A stretch of DNA of 64,000 bases from Cubamyces lactineus (Eukaryota; Basidiomycota; Agaricomycetes; Polyporales; Polyporaceae). Where the stretch lies: contig JACDTU010000005.1 in the NCBI GenBank assembly GCA_022376465.1, positions 484,001 to 548,000 on the forward strand, in the 5' to 3' direction. Of the stretch, positions 1 through 11,900 are shown in pieces (the stretch's first letter is position 1; each line of letters opens with the position of its first letter). The notes below the pieces were generated by a model. That model saw only the letters and a program-made list of their open reading frames with translations. It ran no database searches and was not told the DNA's origin. The translations under genes and the position numbers were made by a program.

Positions 1-1243
1 ACGATTGATACACTTCAGGTGATTGCAAACAATCTCGAAGTGTTGGGGCAGGAAGACTTCATGGGAAGATATCACAAGGCTCTTGAACGGGCACATCGAT
101 ACATCTCTCAAGTCATCCAGACGCTTGAATTAATCCCAAGAGAAGTTGCTACACCTCCAAAGAGGGTACATAACTTTGCAGATTTTCTTCAAGACCAGAT
201 TGATTATCTACGAGCAAAGGCAATCAATCCAGAGAACTACGCGAATATAGACCTCAAATATAATCTAGGGAAACTCCGTAGTTGCCTCCGAGCTAGGGAA
301 CTACATCAAGCTTTCCTTTGAGAAGTGCAACATGTATGAGTTCACCCGAAACATACAGTTGTTCATGTCTATATCATCTTTACGACTCCAACAAAGTTTG
401 GGACATTTACTATCGGGAATTAGTAAAGAAGTGGTCTAATTGCACACACGCATGGTACCCACTTCGATACAATACCAAGAAGGTCCCAAACATTGCACAC
501 TCCCCGGCTCTTATTAAAACCAAGGTCTCTCAGGAGAAGGAAATTAAGAAGAGTCACGGACAATAACCTGTGCTAATAAAGAATCCTCTACTAGCAGGAA
601 GTACTAGTTGGATTATTAGTCCAAGAGCAGTGTCAGGATCATTTCCGACTTCAAGAGTAGGAACTCTGAGACTACAAGAGTCTAAATAACCCAGGGAACC
701 TGATCCACCTTTACAAGAGAAAGGGCTAGAGATCGAACAGCCTGAGAAGAAGGATTCGGACTTTGACGAAGACAATTTTCAGACGACAGTTGAAGTACCT
801 CATCTGGAAGAAGAAGAAACTATTTGGACAAAGGTCAAAGTATCTGAACCGAAGACAGAAGAAGAATCAAGTCATAGTACGACCCCAGAGTTTATACGAA
901 AGTCAGTACCATTGTACATGTCTGGAACAATTACGGCGACAGGGGAATCCATTTTTGGAGCCCATAGATATGCCTTCACTCCAAGGACTACCCTCGGGGG
1001 AGGGACATCTGGGTCTTCATCCAGTGGACTGGCCCTAGGGGCAACATCATTCTTTGGAGGAATGGTTAATCCTTCTGGAGGCGGAGGAGGAGGCGGACCT
1101 AGTAGGCCTGGAGGCAGACCTGATCCTGAACCTTCAGATGGAGGAGGACCACAAAGTCCTTATTCACCAGGAGGAGGAGGACCACCGGGATAAGGCCCAG
1201 ACCTGATCCACCTGGACAACCAGGAAATCCCCCAGAAAATAAT

Positions 1244-2167
1244 ATGCCACAAGAACAGAGACAAGGAAAAGGCAAGATCAAAGACCCAGAGGTCTTTACT
1301 GGAGACCGGAACAAAACTAGGTCCATCCTCAATCAATTGTTTCTTCTGTTCACGGCAAGACCCCACGACTTCGTCAATGACTACACGAAGGTGGCAACGG
1401 CCTTATCCTCCATGGAAGGGGACAACATAAACTACTGGAAGGATATTACTATCCAGCGAGCTGAAGAAGAAATTAGACCAGGAGAGTTTCGAGGATTCGA
1501 CTCTTGGGCGGTCTTCAAGAGAAATTTCTTGCTCGCTTTCGCTCCAGTGGACGAGGTCGATGACTCTATGGTCAATCTCACAATGATACAACTCAAAGAC
1601 TACTCTTCAGTCGATGAGTTCAATGCTCGATTTATGGATCTGGCCCTCAAAGGAAATATTCTGGACTCAGCAGTGCAACTCGCTCTCTACAGGAATGCGC
1701 TTCTAGAATATTTGTTGAGGAAGATTTCCATGTTGTATCCTCCATCAACGAACATCGAGGAGTGGATGACTCGAGCAAAGGAGATTGACCATAGTTGCCA
1801 TCTTACAGAGAAAATTTTGGCCAATCGCAAAGGAAGAAAGGCTAAAACTGTGAGGACAAAGAAGAACATCAAGATAATTAATGTTGAAGACGACTCGCTC
1901 GACATGAACCAACTCTCTGTCAAGGAAAGACAAGAGTTGCAAGACAAGGGATTATGTTTCCAGTGTAGGAAGCTGGGACATATTCCTAGGGGCTGTCCTT
2001 CCAAACCCAAGAAACCTGGTAAACCTGTTAGTCAGAAGGTTCAACAGGTTACCGAGGAGGATTTGGAGGACGAGACTGAGGAAGTCTCAGACAAAGAAAG
2101 CGAAGATGAAGAGGACAATATTTCTATAAACGCACTCAAAGCTACAGATTTCGAGATGGGTTTTTAG
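1244..2167 (+). CDS. Gag of gypsy element A
   Basis: The open frame encodes about 307 residues with a Retrotrans_gag-type capsid region (roughly residues 10-180) followed by a CCHC zinc knuckle at 1955-1996 (CFQCRKLGHIPRGC, spacing C-x2-C-x4-H-x4-C). An acidic tail follows. Gag packages the element RNA into virus-like particles. This is the only long undamaged ORF of element A. The protease frame follows shortly downstream in a different frame, as in gypsy elements that use frameshifting or decayed copies. The Gly/Pro-rich upstream ORF (912-1193) was probably part of the same Gag before frame decay. Family call is secure; expression is not implied. Confidence 0.85.
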   Translation: MPQEQRQGKGKIKDPEVFTGDRNKTRSILNQLFLLFTARPHDFVNDYTKVATALSSMEGDNINYWKDITIQRAEEEIRPGEFRGFDSWAVFKRNFLLAFAPVDEVDDSMVNLTMIQLKDYSSVDEFNARFMDLALKGNILDSAVQLALYRNALLEYLLRKISMLYPPSTNIEEWMTRAKEIDHSCHLTEKILANRKGRKAKTVRTKKNIKIINVEDDSLDMNQLSVKERQELQDKGLCFQCRKLGHIPRGCPSKPKKPGKPVSQKVQQVTEEDLEDETEEVSDKESEDEEDNISINALKATDFEMGF

Positions 2168-2169
2168 GC

Positions 2170-2640
2170 AGGCAAGCAGACTCAACACCTGACTTGCCAA
2201 AGGAACTGCATGTAACTATTGTAACAAATACAGAGCAGAGACGGAGTGCTCTGCTTATACCTGGTTACATGCAAGTTCAGGACAAAGCCATCAAAATCAA
2301 AGGGCTCATCGACATGGGTGCAGACGCAGTCATCATCAATAGAAAGATTCTAGACAAGTACAATCTTCTGACAGTCAGACTACCCAAGACTCTGACTTTC
2401 AGGAACACGGACGATAGTGTCAATAGTATGGGAACCATTACCCATTGGGTGGAAGGAACTTTCAATATTCAAGGAAAGAAACTTCCGACCAATTGGTATG
2501 TTGCTGACATGGGACGGGACAATGTCCTACTCGGCATGCCATGGATTTGCAGATATAATTCTAATACTGACTGGGAAAGTGGCCAAGTCACTTTCAAGCC
2601 AGATATTATCAAGAAGGAACAGCGAATCCATAAATATTAA
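2170..2640 (+). pseudogene. Retropepsin-like aspartic protease of element A
   Basis: About 150 residues match the gypsy protease fold. The active-site segment reads GLIDMGADAVIINRKIL, and the later segment has NVLLGMPWI, the usual DxLLGxPWL-type motif before the RT. The catalytic loop should be D-S/T-G-A; here it is D-M-G-A (2311-2322), so the Ser/Thr after the catalytic Asp is lost. The open frame has no obvious ATG near its start, as expected for a domain made from a Gag-Pol polyprotein. It is followed by stops and frame changes into the RT region. Confidence 0.75.
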
Positions 2641-2645
2641 TGCGA

Positions 2646-5600
2646 ACATGACCCATTCGAGGGAATGCTATGGAACTTCCCAGTCAAGCCTCTAAATTAA
2701 GATTTGGTCATCTCATTTGTGCGTGCTCTACCGGATGAGGACAACAAAGACCCAGACTCTGAAAGACTTCCATTCAATCCTTCGAGAACCATTGAACAAT
2801 GGTATCGCAAGAAGAAAATTTGAAAGATTAATAAGTCTACGGAGATTGCTATAGCAGCAAAGAAGGACCAGAAGGAAAGAACTTTGGACGAAATCCTGCC
2901 GGATTTTGTAAAGGACTATCAACAGGTCTTTGAGAAGAAGGCAGCAAGTAGATTTCCACCCTCGAGACCATAGGACCACACAATCGAATTCAAGAAGGAC
3001 TTTGATTATAACACCAAAGGGTGATGGAGGGAAATCTACCCACTGACTTATATGGAACGCGAAGAACTTGACAAGTTCATTGCGGAGAATCATGAGAAGG
3101 GATGCATTCAAAAATCCAAGTCTCTCTTAGCCTTGCCATTTTTCTTTGTCACCAAGAAAGATGGGAGTCTTTGACCGGTGCAAGATTACTGTGCTCTTAA
3201 TGAGGGGACCGTGAAAAACACATACCCTTTGCTGCTCATTAGTGACATTATTGACCACAATATTCACTAAACTTGATGTGCGAGCAGGATACAATAATGT
3301 TCGCATCAAGGAAGGTGATGAGTGGAAAGCTGCGTTTATTACACCAAGTGGATTGTTCGAACCGACGGTCATGTTTTTTGAACTGTGCAACGCACTGGCA
3401 AAATTCCAAAACATGATGAACGACATCTTTCAAGATATGCTCCAAGAAGGATGGATGGTTATTTACATGGATATCCTAATATTTTCGAATAACATCGAAG
3501 AACATTATGAAAGGACAAGGAGAGCCTTACAACTGCTCCAAGGCAGCAATTTATTTCTCAAGGCAGAAAAATGTGAATTTGATAGGCAAGAAGTCAAATT
3601 CTTAGGATCAATTATCCGGCCAGGAGTTGTCGCTATGGATCCCATTAAACTCAAGGCAATCATTGAGTGGGAGCCACCAAAGACAGTCAAGCAAGTTCAA
3701 GCATTCCTGGGGTTCAGGAACTTTTACCGACGGTTTATTTAGGATTATTCCAAGATAGTTTGACCCCTCATGGAATTAACAAAGAAGGACAAGCCCTTTG
3801 TGTGGTCTCAAAATTATCAAGAAGCATTTGAGACACTCAAGAAATGGTTTACAGAAGAACTGATCCTGCAAATCCTGGATCCGGATAAACCGTTTCAAAT
3901 AGAGTGCGATGCATCCAAGGTTGCAACAGGTGCTGTACTACAATAGCAAGGAGAAGATGGACGGTGGCATCCATGTGCCTATTTGTCCAAATCCTTCACT
4001 CCAGCAGAACAGAACTATCAGATTTATGATAGAGAATTATTAGCCATTGTTCGAGCCCTTGAAGCATGGCGACATTTTCTACAGGGATCCCCTCATCCTG
4101 TGGAAATTCTCTCAGATCACAAAAATCTGACGTACTTCCGTACGGCGCAGAAGTTGAATCGTAGACAGGCTCAATGGCATTTATTCCTCTCGGAATTCAA
4201 CATTGCAATCAAGCATCAACCTGGAAAATCCCTCACCCAAGCAGACACCCTTTCTTGGAGATCAGGGCATGAAAGGGGGGGGGGGGGAATGACAACAAGG
4301 ACATTGTTGTTCTAAGATCAGAATTGTTTGTCAAGGCTATCAATGTCGAGCTTCAAGAGCACCTTAGGGATAGCAAACTACGGGATACCTTGGTAGTGGA
4401 GTACATTACTCTAAAAGGAAAGGCTACCAAACACCCAGAGTTCGGTAAACCAAAAAGCTGGTCCAATGATGATGGAATACTTCTGTACAAGAACAGTGTA
4501 TATGTTTCACCAAATAATCAGTTGTACCATGATATAGTCAAGCTGTATCATGATGCACCGATTATGGGACACCCAGGAGTCCAGAAGACCTACGACTTGG
4601 TTAAACAGAAATACATGTGGACTGGCATGCAAAAATTCATCACACAATATGTCAAGGGTTGTGCGGCTTGTCAAACATGCAAGGTCAATACACATCCCCT
4701 CAAACCAGGTTTAATTCCCATTCAACATAGTGGGGATACTAGGCCTTTCTGGACGATCACCATGGATTATATTACCAATTTACCAGAGTCAGATGGGTTC
4801 AATGCCATCCAAGTGGTAGTCGACCATGATGTATCCAAGGCAGCGGTATTCTCTCCCTGCACAAAGAATATTATGGCTGAAGGAGCCATGGATATTCTGC
4901 AAAGAGATGTATATCGCAGTTTCAGATTACCCACAGAGATTATTTCAGATCGAGAACTGCAATTCATCTCCAAGACATTCAAATAATTGCACAACAGCCT
5001 AGGAATCAAAACTGCGCTCAGTACAGCCTATCATCCGCAAATGGATGGGGAAACGGAACAAGTCAATCAAGAACTCGATTTAGCACTTCGACTCTACTGT
5101 GCTAACAATCCGGACACCTGGGCCAAACTGCTGCCTCAATTCGAATTTGCGCATAATCAGTGGACACACTCTGTCACGGGAAAATCCCCTTTTGAACTCC
5201 TCTACGGATTTCAGCCAGAGGCTGTTGGGACAGTCAGAACAACCCCAAAGCATCCAAGCATGGAGCAGAGGCTTTAAAGTCTTCAAGAAGCCAGGGAGAA
5301 TACAATTGCTGCGCATGCTCAACCGGCCACAGCAATGTCAAAAAGGCTCCCTGCTGCTCGAGTACTGCTGAAGCAAGGAGACAAGGTTCTTCTCAACACA
5401 GAGAACCTCAGGCTCCCATATGCCTCCAGGAAGTTAATTCCAAAACAAGTGGGACCATTCACAATTGTCAAGGTCTTGGGACTGGTCACATTCAAATTAA
5501 AACTTCCGGAGACATGGAAGATACACCCCATCTTCCACGCAGCGTTACTCACTCCGTACCACACAACAAAGGAGCACGGCCCAGACTACATCTGACCTCC

Positions 5601-5805
5601 ACCAGTTCCAACCCCAGAGTCGACTGAAGGGGAGGAATGGGAGGTAGAGGCGAACCTAAGTCACTGCACTAGAGGTACCCAAAAGCAGTATCTCATGGCT
5701 TGGAAGGGTTGGCCTGCATTGGAAAATTCTTGGGAGCCAGAAAAGCATCTCAAGAATGCACAGACAGTCCTGCGCAACTATAAGAAGAGGCACAAGTTGC
5801 AGTGA
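2646..5805 (+). pseudogene. Pol of element A: RT, RNase H, integrase, chromodomain
   Basis: RT is recognisable from about 2890 (ILPDFVKDYQQVF) through KLDVRAGYNNVRI at 3270 to FLGFRNFYRRFI at 3740. The catalytic box that should be YxDD reads Y-M-D-I (3464-3475): one Asp codon is missing. RNase H follows (DREL...SDHKNLTYF, about 4030-4140). Integrase has the HHCC zinc finger (HDAPIMGHPGV...CAACQTC, 4550-4680) and the DDE residues in TMDYI, ISDRE and DGETEQ. A chromodomain (EWEVEANLSH...YLMAWKGWP...NSWEPEKHL) ends at the TGA at 5803-5805. In-frame stops interrupt the gene at about 2971, 3024, 3174, 3741, 3763, 3944, 4984, 5275 and 5593; most can be read as CAG, CGA or TGG codons turned into stops by a C-to-T or G-to-A change. 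A one-base frame change lies near 3240-3270. Confidence 0.88.
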
Positions 5806-5956
5806 AAGAGTCAACGCACTCCCCTCTCAAATATTTCCTCAAATTTTCTCAACAATTTTCATACTTTCACAATGGTTTACACTCGTACTTGTCTCACTGA
5901 ATGTTGCTTCACTAAGACATATCCCTCACCCTCCCAACTTCATTCGTGAATGGTGA

Positions 5957-7156
5957 ATGGTGTTCTACAATCATCTTCCCCGACACACGGTTTCTATCCA
6001 TGACAAAGGTACCCTCGCCGATCGTATTGGCTGGGTTATCGTCCATCCTGACCTCTACAGCCATGTTGAGGCTAGGGTTTCCCATCTCCCCAAGGTCAAG
6101 GACCTCATTGACATCTACCACACTCTGGCTAGGGCTACTCCCTTGTATGCCATTCTCCTCAAATCCAACAAGAGAATGCCAGCGCCCAAGTCCGAGAAGA
6201 AGAAGGTGGTTCAAGTCGCGATTGAGGCCTACCAAGCAATGATCCATGCGGCAGAGTAAGTCATGTCTATGCTTGCTAACCCCCAGGTTGTGGGGATTCT
6301 CTTGGATCTCATGCTGCTTCGCAACCAGCATAGTACCCTGAACTGAGGACATGTTTTCTGGCCCATGCATCTCGACAACTACCAGAAGCCTTTTGGAGCG
6401 GATTCCTCGGATGAGGATGAAGACAAGGACAAGAAGCACTCTGGAGGATGGTCCACTCCCTCGACAGACCCTTGGAAGGTCTCCACCCTCGACCCTGAGG
6501 AGGAGGCTATCAAGTGGGGTCTGACTTCGGTCGAGGAGTCCACTCTCTCCCTCGTCTCTTCTCGTTCCAACTCACCTTGTTCTGAGGTTGAGTCTTTCGA
6601 TTTACTCCTGGAGCTCAATCATCTTGAGCTTAGCACTGTTGATGAACTTTTGGAAGAGGAGTTCCACAATGCCCTCAAGGTCGCTGTTAGGGCTCCCTCT
6701 CCTCCTCCCCCTCCTCCGACTACTCTCCTCAAGAACATCGAGGGTCCTCATGGACGATGCATTTTCTTTCGAGAAACTGGAGAAGATCGACTCAGTTACA
6801 TCAATTATAATGGCAACATCTTCATGGTCCCTAACAAATACTTCGGCACTTCAGTCACCCAAATCATGGCTTTCTACCATCTTCGGTGGCCGGAGGCTTC
6901 AATTAGGACTACCAAGGCAGCTTCCCTCCTCATTGACGATGTCATCACTCGAAGGGGGAATTTTTCTGCTTTCAAGGTCGAAGCAGAGTGCATTCCAATG
7001 ACTAACCACCAAGCTATAGGTATGTTGATGATGGAGTGTATGCTGTTGGACCATATTCAGGTGGTGGGCATTGAAGCTGATCTCATTAACATCTCCTTGG
7101 ACGTTTATTGCCTAGAGGTTGTTGAGAGAAACCCTAACGCTATATTAGATCTCTAA
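5957..7156 (+). pseudogene. Extra sense-strand 3' ORF of element A, unknown function
   Basis: Between the chromodomain and the 3' LTR one reading frame stays open for 400 codons except for two stops (6257-6259 TAA and a TGA near 6344). It starts with ATG at 5957 and ends just upstream of the purine tract. The first 100 residues are a compact, mixed charged region; the middle (from about residue 140) is acidic and Ser-rich, then there is a proline run (PSPPPPPPTT), then a well-structured-looking C-terminal part with GRCIFFRETGEDRLSYINYN. No signal peptide or membrane segment is seen, so it does not look like an envelope gene. I do not recognise the family. Its size and frame conservation argue that it was a real coding unit of the transposon rather than noise. 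Confidence 0.6.
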
Positions 7157-7190
7157 GGTCGAGAACAACCTTCAGCGGAGGGGGAGCTGA

Positions 7191-7720
7191 TGTTACGAAT
7201 GTACAATAGGTTGTTTACGAACTTTACGATTAGTCATGGACTTGTGCTGCATTCTCTGTATGATACAGATATGGCGAGCTCTAGGATTGTAGCTACGGTT
7301 CTTCAGGACAGGAATGTTCTCGTCTCAGCTAGGACTTTCTAGCACTTACTCTATACTTACCATATAGGGGTGCACAGTCGCTTCTGCGCAGCCACCCGCA
7401 GTGCACAGCAGCACTGCCACAGTGGTACTAGGTTCAACTAGCACTGACTACGATGCACCAGAAAGTCCTTGTATACGCTAGAACATTCCTCTCTTTGGTC
7501 TATGTACATATATATAAGAGGCAATGCCACAGAGCGACCCTCAGCTTTCAGTCTCTTTGCGAATTATGAACTTGGATTGCTCATTAACTCGCTTTCACTG
7601 AACAAATTACTACGTGCTTATCTTTGACAAGCTAGGGCTAGTAATCAAATAGGTACAAGCTCTCTATTCATTGACGTCTTAAGGCTTGATAGTTTAGGAG
7701 TCACGCTTGAAAGCGTAACA
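7191..7720 (+). repeat. 3' LTR of element A (530 bp)
   Basis: It begins TGTTACG and ends CGTAACA (matching inverted ends) directly after a purine-rich tract (GGAGGGGGAGCTGA). It contains a TATATATAAG promoter box at about 7509-7518. A diverged copy of the same LTR in reverse orientation is at 39173-39735, which confirms the boundaries. Confidence 0.9.
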
Positions 7721-7912
7721 TTAGACTGAAAGCTTTACCCCTTCACTTATTAAAGTGCAAAGTTAACGTTGGAAGACATCAAACATTGGACGCGGAGAAT
7801 ATTTTCTTTGCTCGAACACATAAGAAGATGGATAGTCAAGACGGCAGGAACAATATATCCTCTCTCGACCATCAACTAGGGTACTAGATGAATATTGGTA
7901 GTTGAATCATGG

Positions 7913-8385
7913 TCATTGAGTCAGAAATGGTGGAGATACAGCCTTCCCATTCAACAAGTGCGAAACATGGCAATAGTGTTGTAAGTCACTGTAGTCAGCA
8001 TTCTCTTCTTTTGAGTGTTCCCCATTGTTGTCGCCGTGGCTGCTGTTATCTTCATCTTCTGATGATAGCGGTGGATAGAACTCAGATCCATCATTGTTAT
8101 TGTTGGCAGGACCATTGTACTTGTTGAAGTTGTTGAAGTTGTGCTGGTCATAGTTGCCAAAATAGTTACCTTTGAAGGGCATAGTTTGCGGTGCTGGTGA
8201 ATTTGGAAGACAGTCATTATCAGCAGGCACAGCCTGCTCCTGCGGGAGCTCCAGAGATGCAGCACGATCTGAGGACGTGTTGGGGCTTGGTGACTGATAT
8301 GAGAGCCTAACTTGATGGTATCAGACGCAGATGGGGTTGGTTGTAGAATGAAGATGTCGGAAAAAAGCACTGTTGGCTTCTCCAA
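7913..8385 (-). pseudogene. Asn/Asp-rich coding fragment, unknown
   Basis: On the minus strand 8230-7913 encodes a stretch rich in Asn, Asp, Ser and Phe (NNFNKYNGPANNNNDG followed by an acidic Ser-rich run). It has no recognisable domain. It is bounded by the LTR of element A on the left (ends 7720) and by a solo LTR on the right (starts 8397), so it is probably a fragment of an older element or gene cut by insertions. Low-complexity composition makes any assignment unsafe. Confidence 0.3.
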
Positions 8386-8396
8386 AGGCTTGAAGG

Positions 8397-8813
8397 TGTT
8401 ACGACGAGCCTAGATCAGTCACAGCAAGCGACGTTCTAGGGATCGGACCAGAGGTCTCCAAAGGTTCGAGTCAAGCAGAGGTGCAGAGGAGTAGGCAATG
8501 GATAACCAGGTTGAGCTGAGGATCCCAAGTGGATCCTCTGGTCTTAAATACAAGAGGAGAGACATGGACACATCAGCGCCATGTAGGCGCCACGTACCGT
8601 GGGAGTCCAGTATAGCTACGTAGAGTCAGGGCTGGGAATACAGATGATGTGGCAGTGACATGTCGAAATGGGATAGGCTAGAAATACAACAACCATGGGA
8701 ACTGGTGGGAAAGGGTGACGTGGCATGGAAAAGGATGACGTGGCATAATGGGAGCACAAGGAAAAGAGAGAAAAAGGAAACTACGTGACCGTGACATGCC
8801 GAGCATCGTAACA
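8397..8813 (-). repeat. Solo LTR, minus orientation (417 bp)
   Basis: Read on the minus strand it starts TGTTACGATGCTCGG and ends GGCTCGTCGTAACA. A TATTTAAG box lies near 8555. The flanking five bases are GAAGG (8392-8396) and GGAGG (8814-8818), a near-perfect target duplication with one mismatch. The nested LTR at 27157-27622 belongs to the same family (shared end GATCTAGGCTCGTCRTAACA). Confidence 0.75.
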
Positions 8814-9090
8814 GGAGGCACCCCTCACAGATCGTAGATATGTAAGCAGTAGAACAGTAAATAGAATATCTAATACGGTCCCCAGGCCAAGCAATTGAGG
8901 TGGATGAGAGCAAGAACACAGCAGTGTGGAAACTCAGTTGTAATGCTGCAATAATCAATCCTTCAGAATGTTATAATTGGACTTCCAAAAGAGGCCACCT
9001 AAGACTAATGTTCCAGAATGTCAATCACTCTTCTCCAAGTCTTTGTTCAGTCACGTTGTCTCCTCGCTCGGCTTCTGCTTTGCTCCATAA

Positions 9091-11900
9091 CCCTATGCTG
9101 CAGAGCAAACATCAAGGGCCTTCTCAAACTCAAGATGAAGATAACCACACTGAACCTGAGCCTGCAAGAAGAAGCACGCAGCCCCGGAAGTCAGTGATGT
9201 CTGCAGATTTTACTATAAAAGATGATAACCCACCCAAACAGGAGACCTTAGGTTGACCTGAGCAGGCCTTGAGCCAGCGCAGTCTGTTCATCCCTGCCTC
9301 TCATCCCTGTGAGTTCATTGGATTGTTATTTGCTACTAGCTCCATGCAAATTGAAAACTGCCGCCTTAGAGAAGCGTAGTAAGTATGTCATAGTGTAACC
9401 TGTCAATGGATGACTCACCCCTTTCATATGTAGTATGGACAGCCAATACACCCAAGCGCAAGGCTTCACAGCCCAAGGAACCTGTTCAGGAGCCTGACAC
9501 TGATCCAGAGGGACACCCACATAAGTCTGCCACATCACATCAGCCAAGAATTGTGTGTCTAATGTGTGTACAATTTAGTCAATACAGATGAGGAGCGCCC
9601 AGTACAGCATCTGAAGATGAACTGTCTCGCTGCTGCAAAGTATTGTGCACCCATAGCTGAACGTTCTGACAACAAAGGAGAATATACAGGTGTTTATAAG
9701 TTTCACATATGCACTGCAGATACCTCTGACAACGAAAAGGAAACCTGACATGCCTTAAAGGCCTGCCCAAAAAACCCAACTCCTTGTCAGACTTGGCCTG
9801 AAGGGTGTTTTGTATTCACTAGCATGGCATCCAAATCAAGCACATCAAACCAATCACATGCAGCAGCATGTAAGGAACTCAGGGAGCAGGTTTGAGGATG
9901 AGATGATGATTCACCTGAATCAAGCTCAGGTGAATCAAACAGCATTGAGGGATCCGAGGCCAGTGAGTCATCTGAATTAAGCTCAGACAATCTCTGTGTG
10001 AAAGATGGCACAATTAACTGAACAGAAATTTATGCAAGAGGTATGTCAATATCACAGTAGCATGAAAGCAACTAACACGTGCACAGGTTCCCCTGTGTGG
10101 ATATGAGTGACAAAGACAATAGGCTTGAGCAGCAGACTGCCCAGCTCAGCACTCACTCGAGTTCAATGTAAGCCTAAACACCACTCTATCCTCATGTTAC
10201 CACTAATATCCATCTCTCTCTCTCTCACGTTCATAGACACCGTAGGCAGACCTCGGACAAACCACCCCTTTTGCCCAATCCCTCTACCTCTGAGACTGAG
10301 CAAGCCAGGCCATCCCAAACATGCAAGAAGCGCAGCACCTCTCATTGTACCTCAGACAACGAGGAGTCCCCTGCAGATATGGATACCCCCAAGACAGATC
10401 GAGCATGTTATCAGGATCAAGCTCATTGCACAAGGTAACGGAGTGTTTGATATTCAGCAGGTAGTACTAATGCCTTTCAACAGATATAGATTAAAAAAAA
10501 GAAATGTATAGCTTCCGACACTTCCAACAAGTTGAATGATGCACAACAGTGTTTAGTTCCAAAACAGCCTCACACAGCCATCAACAAAGGCAGTGCTGCT
10601 GAGCAGGAATCTCATGAGGACTCCTGAGGGTGGCACAGAGACAGTAACAATGATCATGTGGTTCCAGGAAGAAAGTGATCGTGGACCAACAGCAAGAAGG
10701 CAGTGAGTTGCTAAATTTGAGCAGTCTTCGACTCCACTAACTGGTATCCTTTCTGACAGAAGCCGTGTTGGTCTGATGGCGATGTGCCTATCAAACAGCT
10801 TCAACAAAGCAAGTCCAAATCACCAACCTGGACTTCAAGTGTGCCCACAAAGAAATTAAAGAAATGTGCTAACTGAGTCAATAAAGTACAAGTACTTGCT
10901 CACTATTACACCTGTACTAAACCTCTGGGATTGCAGAAGCTCGACAACAATGACATTGAGAGTGGCTCAGAGTTGAAAGATGAACACATCAACATTGTGT
11001 ACAAGAACAGTTCAAAAATTGGCATCACAGAGCAGTGCCCACCCATCAAAAAGACCCTCAACACCACCAATTTCTCATGTCAGACCGACATCCTCCTCCG
11101 CAACATGTTTCCAGACAGGACTGAGAAGTACAAGGCCATTGCGCATAATGCCCTTGTCAAGTGTGCAGACAAACTTGGATACACAACTCTAGTCAAGCAG
11201 CTCAAGCACGCACCTACCACCTGTGTCCCAGCAATGTCGCGCACATCAACTGGTTGCAGAAGGGATGTCGATACATCTATCCTCACGATTACAAGGCCAG
11301 ACCGATCACTTTGTACTCAAGAATACTGGAACTAGCAGTTGATTGGATTCATCAGAAGGACCAAATCTTCACTGATGAGCCATTCACACTGCCCATCTTT
11401 ATTGATGGGCTGCAAGCGGCTTACTTTAGAACCCCCAAGAGCTTTGGCTGGAGGATTGTCGACAAGTTTACTTCATCATTCCCAGCAAAACTGGAAGAGA
11501 AAGAACTGCCCACAGCTGTGGTTGCCCTTATATCCACCATGGTAATGTGTATATCCCACCACTGCTAGTCTCTCTGCTGATATCCCGCAGGTCTTCGCTG
11601 TAATTGACAACCACAGATCAAATGCCTGCAAATGTAGCAACTTCACAACAAACTCGTACTCCACTGCATACAAGCGCAACATGGACATCCTCTCATTGTT
11701 GAAGGAGCGATCCCTCGAGGTGTATCATGTCATCATGCACGACCTCTTCAAGGCTCTATGGTATGGTGCCAGATTTACACTGTAATAGTCTGATTCTTGA
11801 TTATGTGATTCACACAGCGGTAGTACCACTGGTGCTGGTGCACGTCCTGGCAATGACAATGATCATCTCACCTTGCTCCAAGTCCCAGCCCTTATCCACA
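9091..11900 (+). pseudogene. DUF6532-type protein gene, broken and cut by an LTR
   Basis: A multi-exon plus-strand gene is visible as coding islands separated by AT-rich intron-like gaps. The N-terminal half is low complexity: charged, Ser-rich segments such as QTQDEDNHTEPEPARRSTQP (9121), KRKASQPKEPVQEPDTDPEG (9452) and SSGESNSIEGSEASESSE (9920). The C-terminal half (10931-11770) matches the DUF6532 family of mushroom fungi by pattern: MFPDRTEKYKAIAHNALV, then YIYPHDYKARPITLYS, LPIFIDGLQAAYF, ELPTAVVALISTMV, and an HVIMHDLF segment. A frame change at about 11220-11260 breaks the domain. A spliced tail (ARPGNDNDHLTLLQVPALI) is cut at about 11890 by the truncated LTR. Function of DUF6532 is unknown; it is a large lineage-specific family. 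Family call is from memory of its pattern, not a search. Confidence 0.6.

Larger units (their letters stand above)
1..7720 (+). mobile_element. Degenerate chromodomain Ty3/gypsy element A (5' LTR outside window)
   Basis: Order on the plus strand is Gag, aspartic protease, reverse transcriptase, RNase H, integrase, chromodomain, an extra sense ORF, a purine-rich tract and the 3' LTR. This is the chromovirus layout of Ty3/gypsy. The reading frame is broken by several in-frame stops and at least one frameshift, so the copy is dead. The 5' LTR lies before base 1, so a target duplication cannot be checked; the base pairs after the 3' LTR begin TTAGA. The first 1.2 kb encodes a leader of Gag with an acidic stretch (about 740-880) and a Gly/Pro-rich stretch (about 1075-1190), now in several frames. 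A run of 13 G at 4275-4287 sits between RNase H and integrase and looks like a slippage site. Confidence 0.9.

Noticed and set aside
6257..6287. A 31-nt intron (GTAAGT...CCCCAG) in the 3' ORF of element A
   Set aside because: Too short for fungal splicing and not a multiple of three; the TAA is more simply a point mutation.
8310..8330. TGGTATCAGACGC as a retroelement primer-binding site on the plus strand
   Set aside because: No LTR end lies directly upstream, and the word is explained by a minus-strand coding segment.
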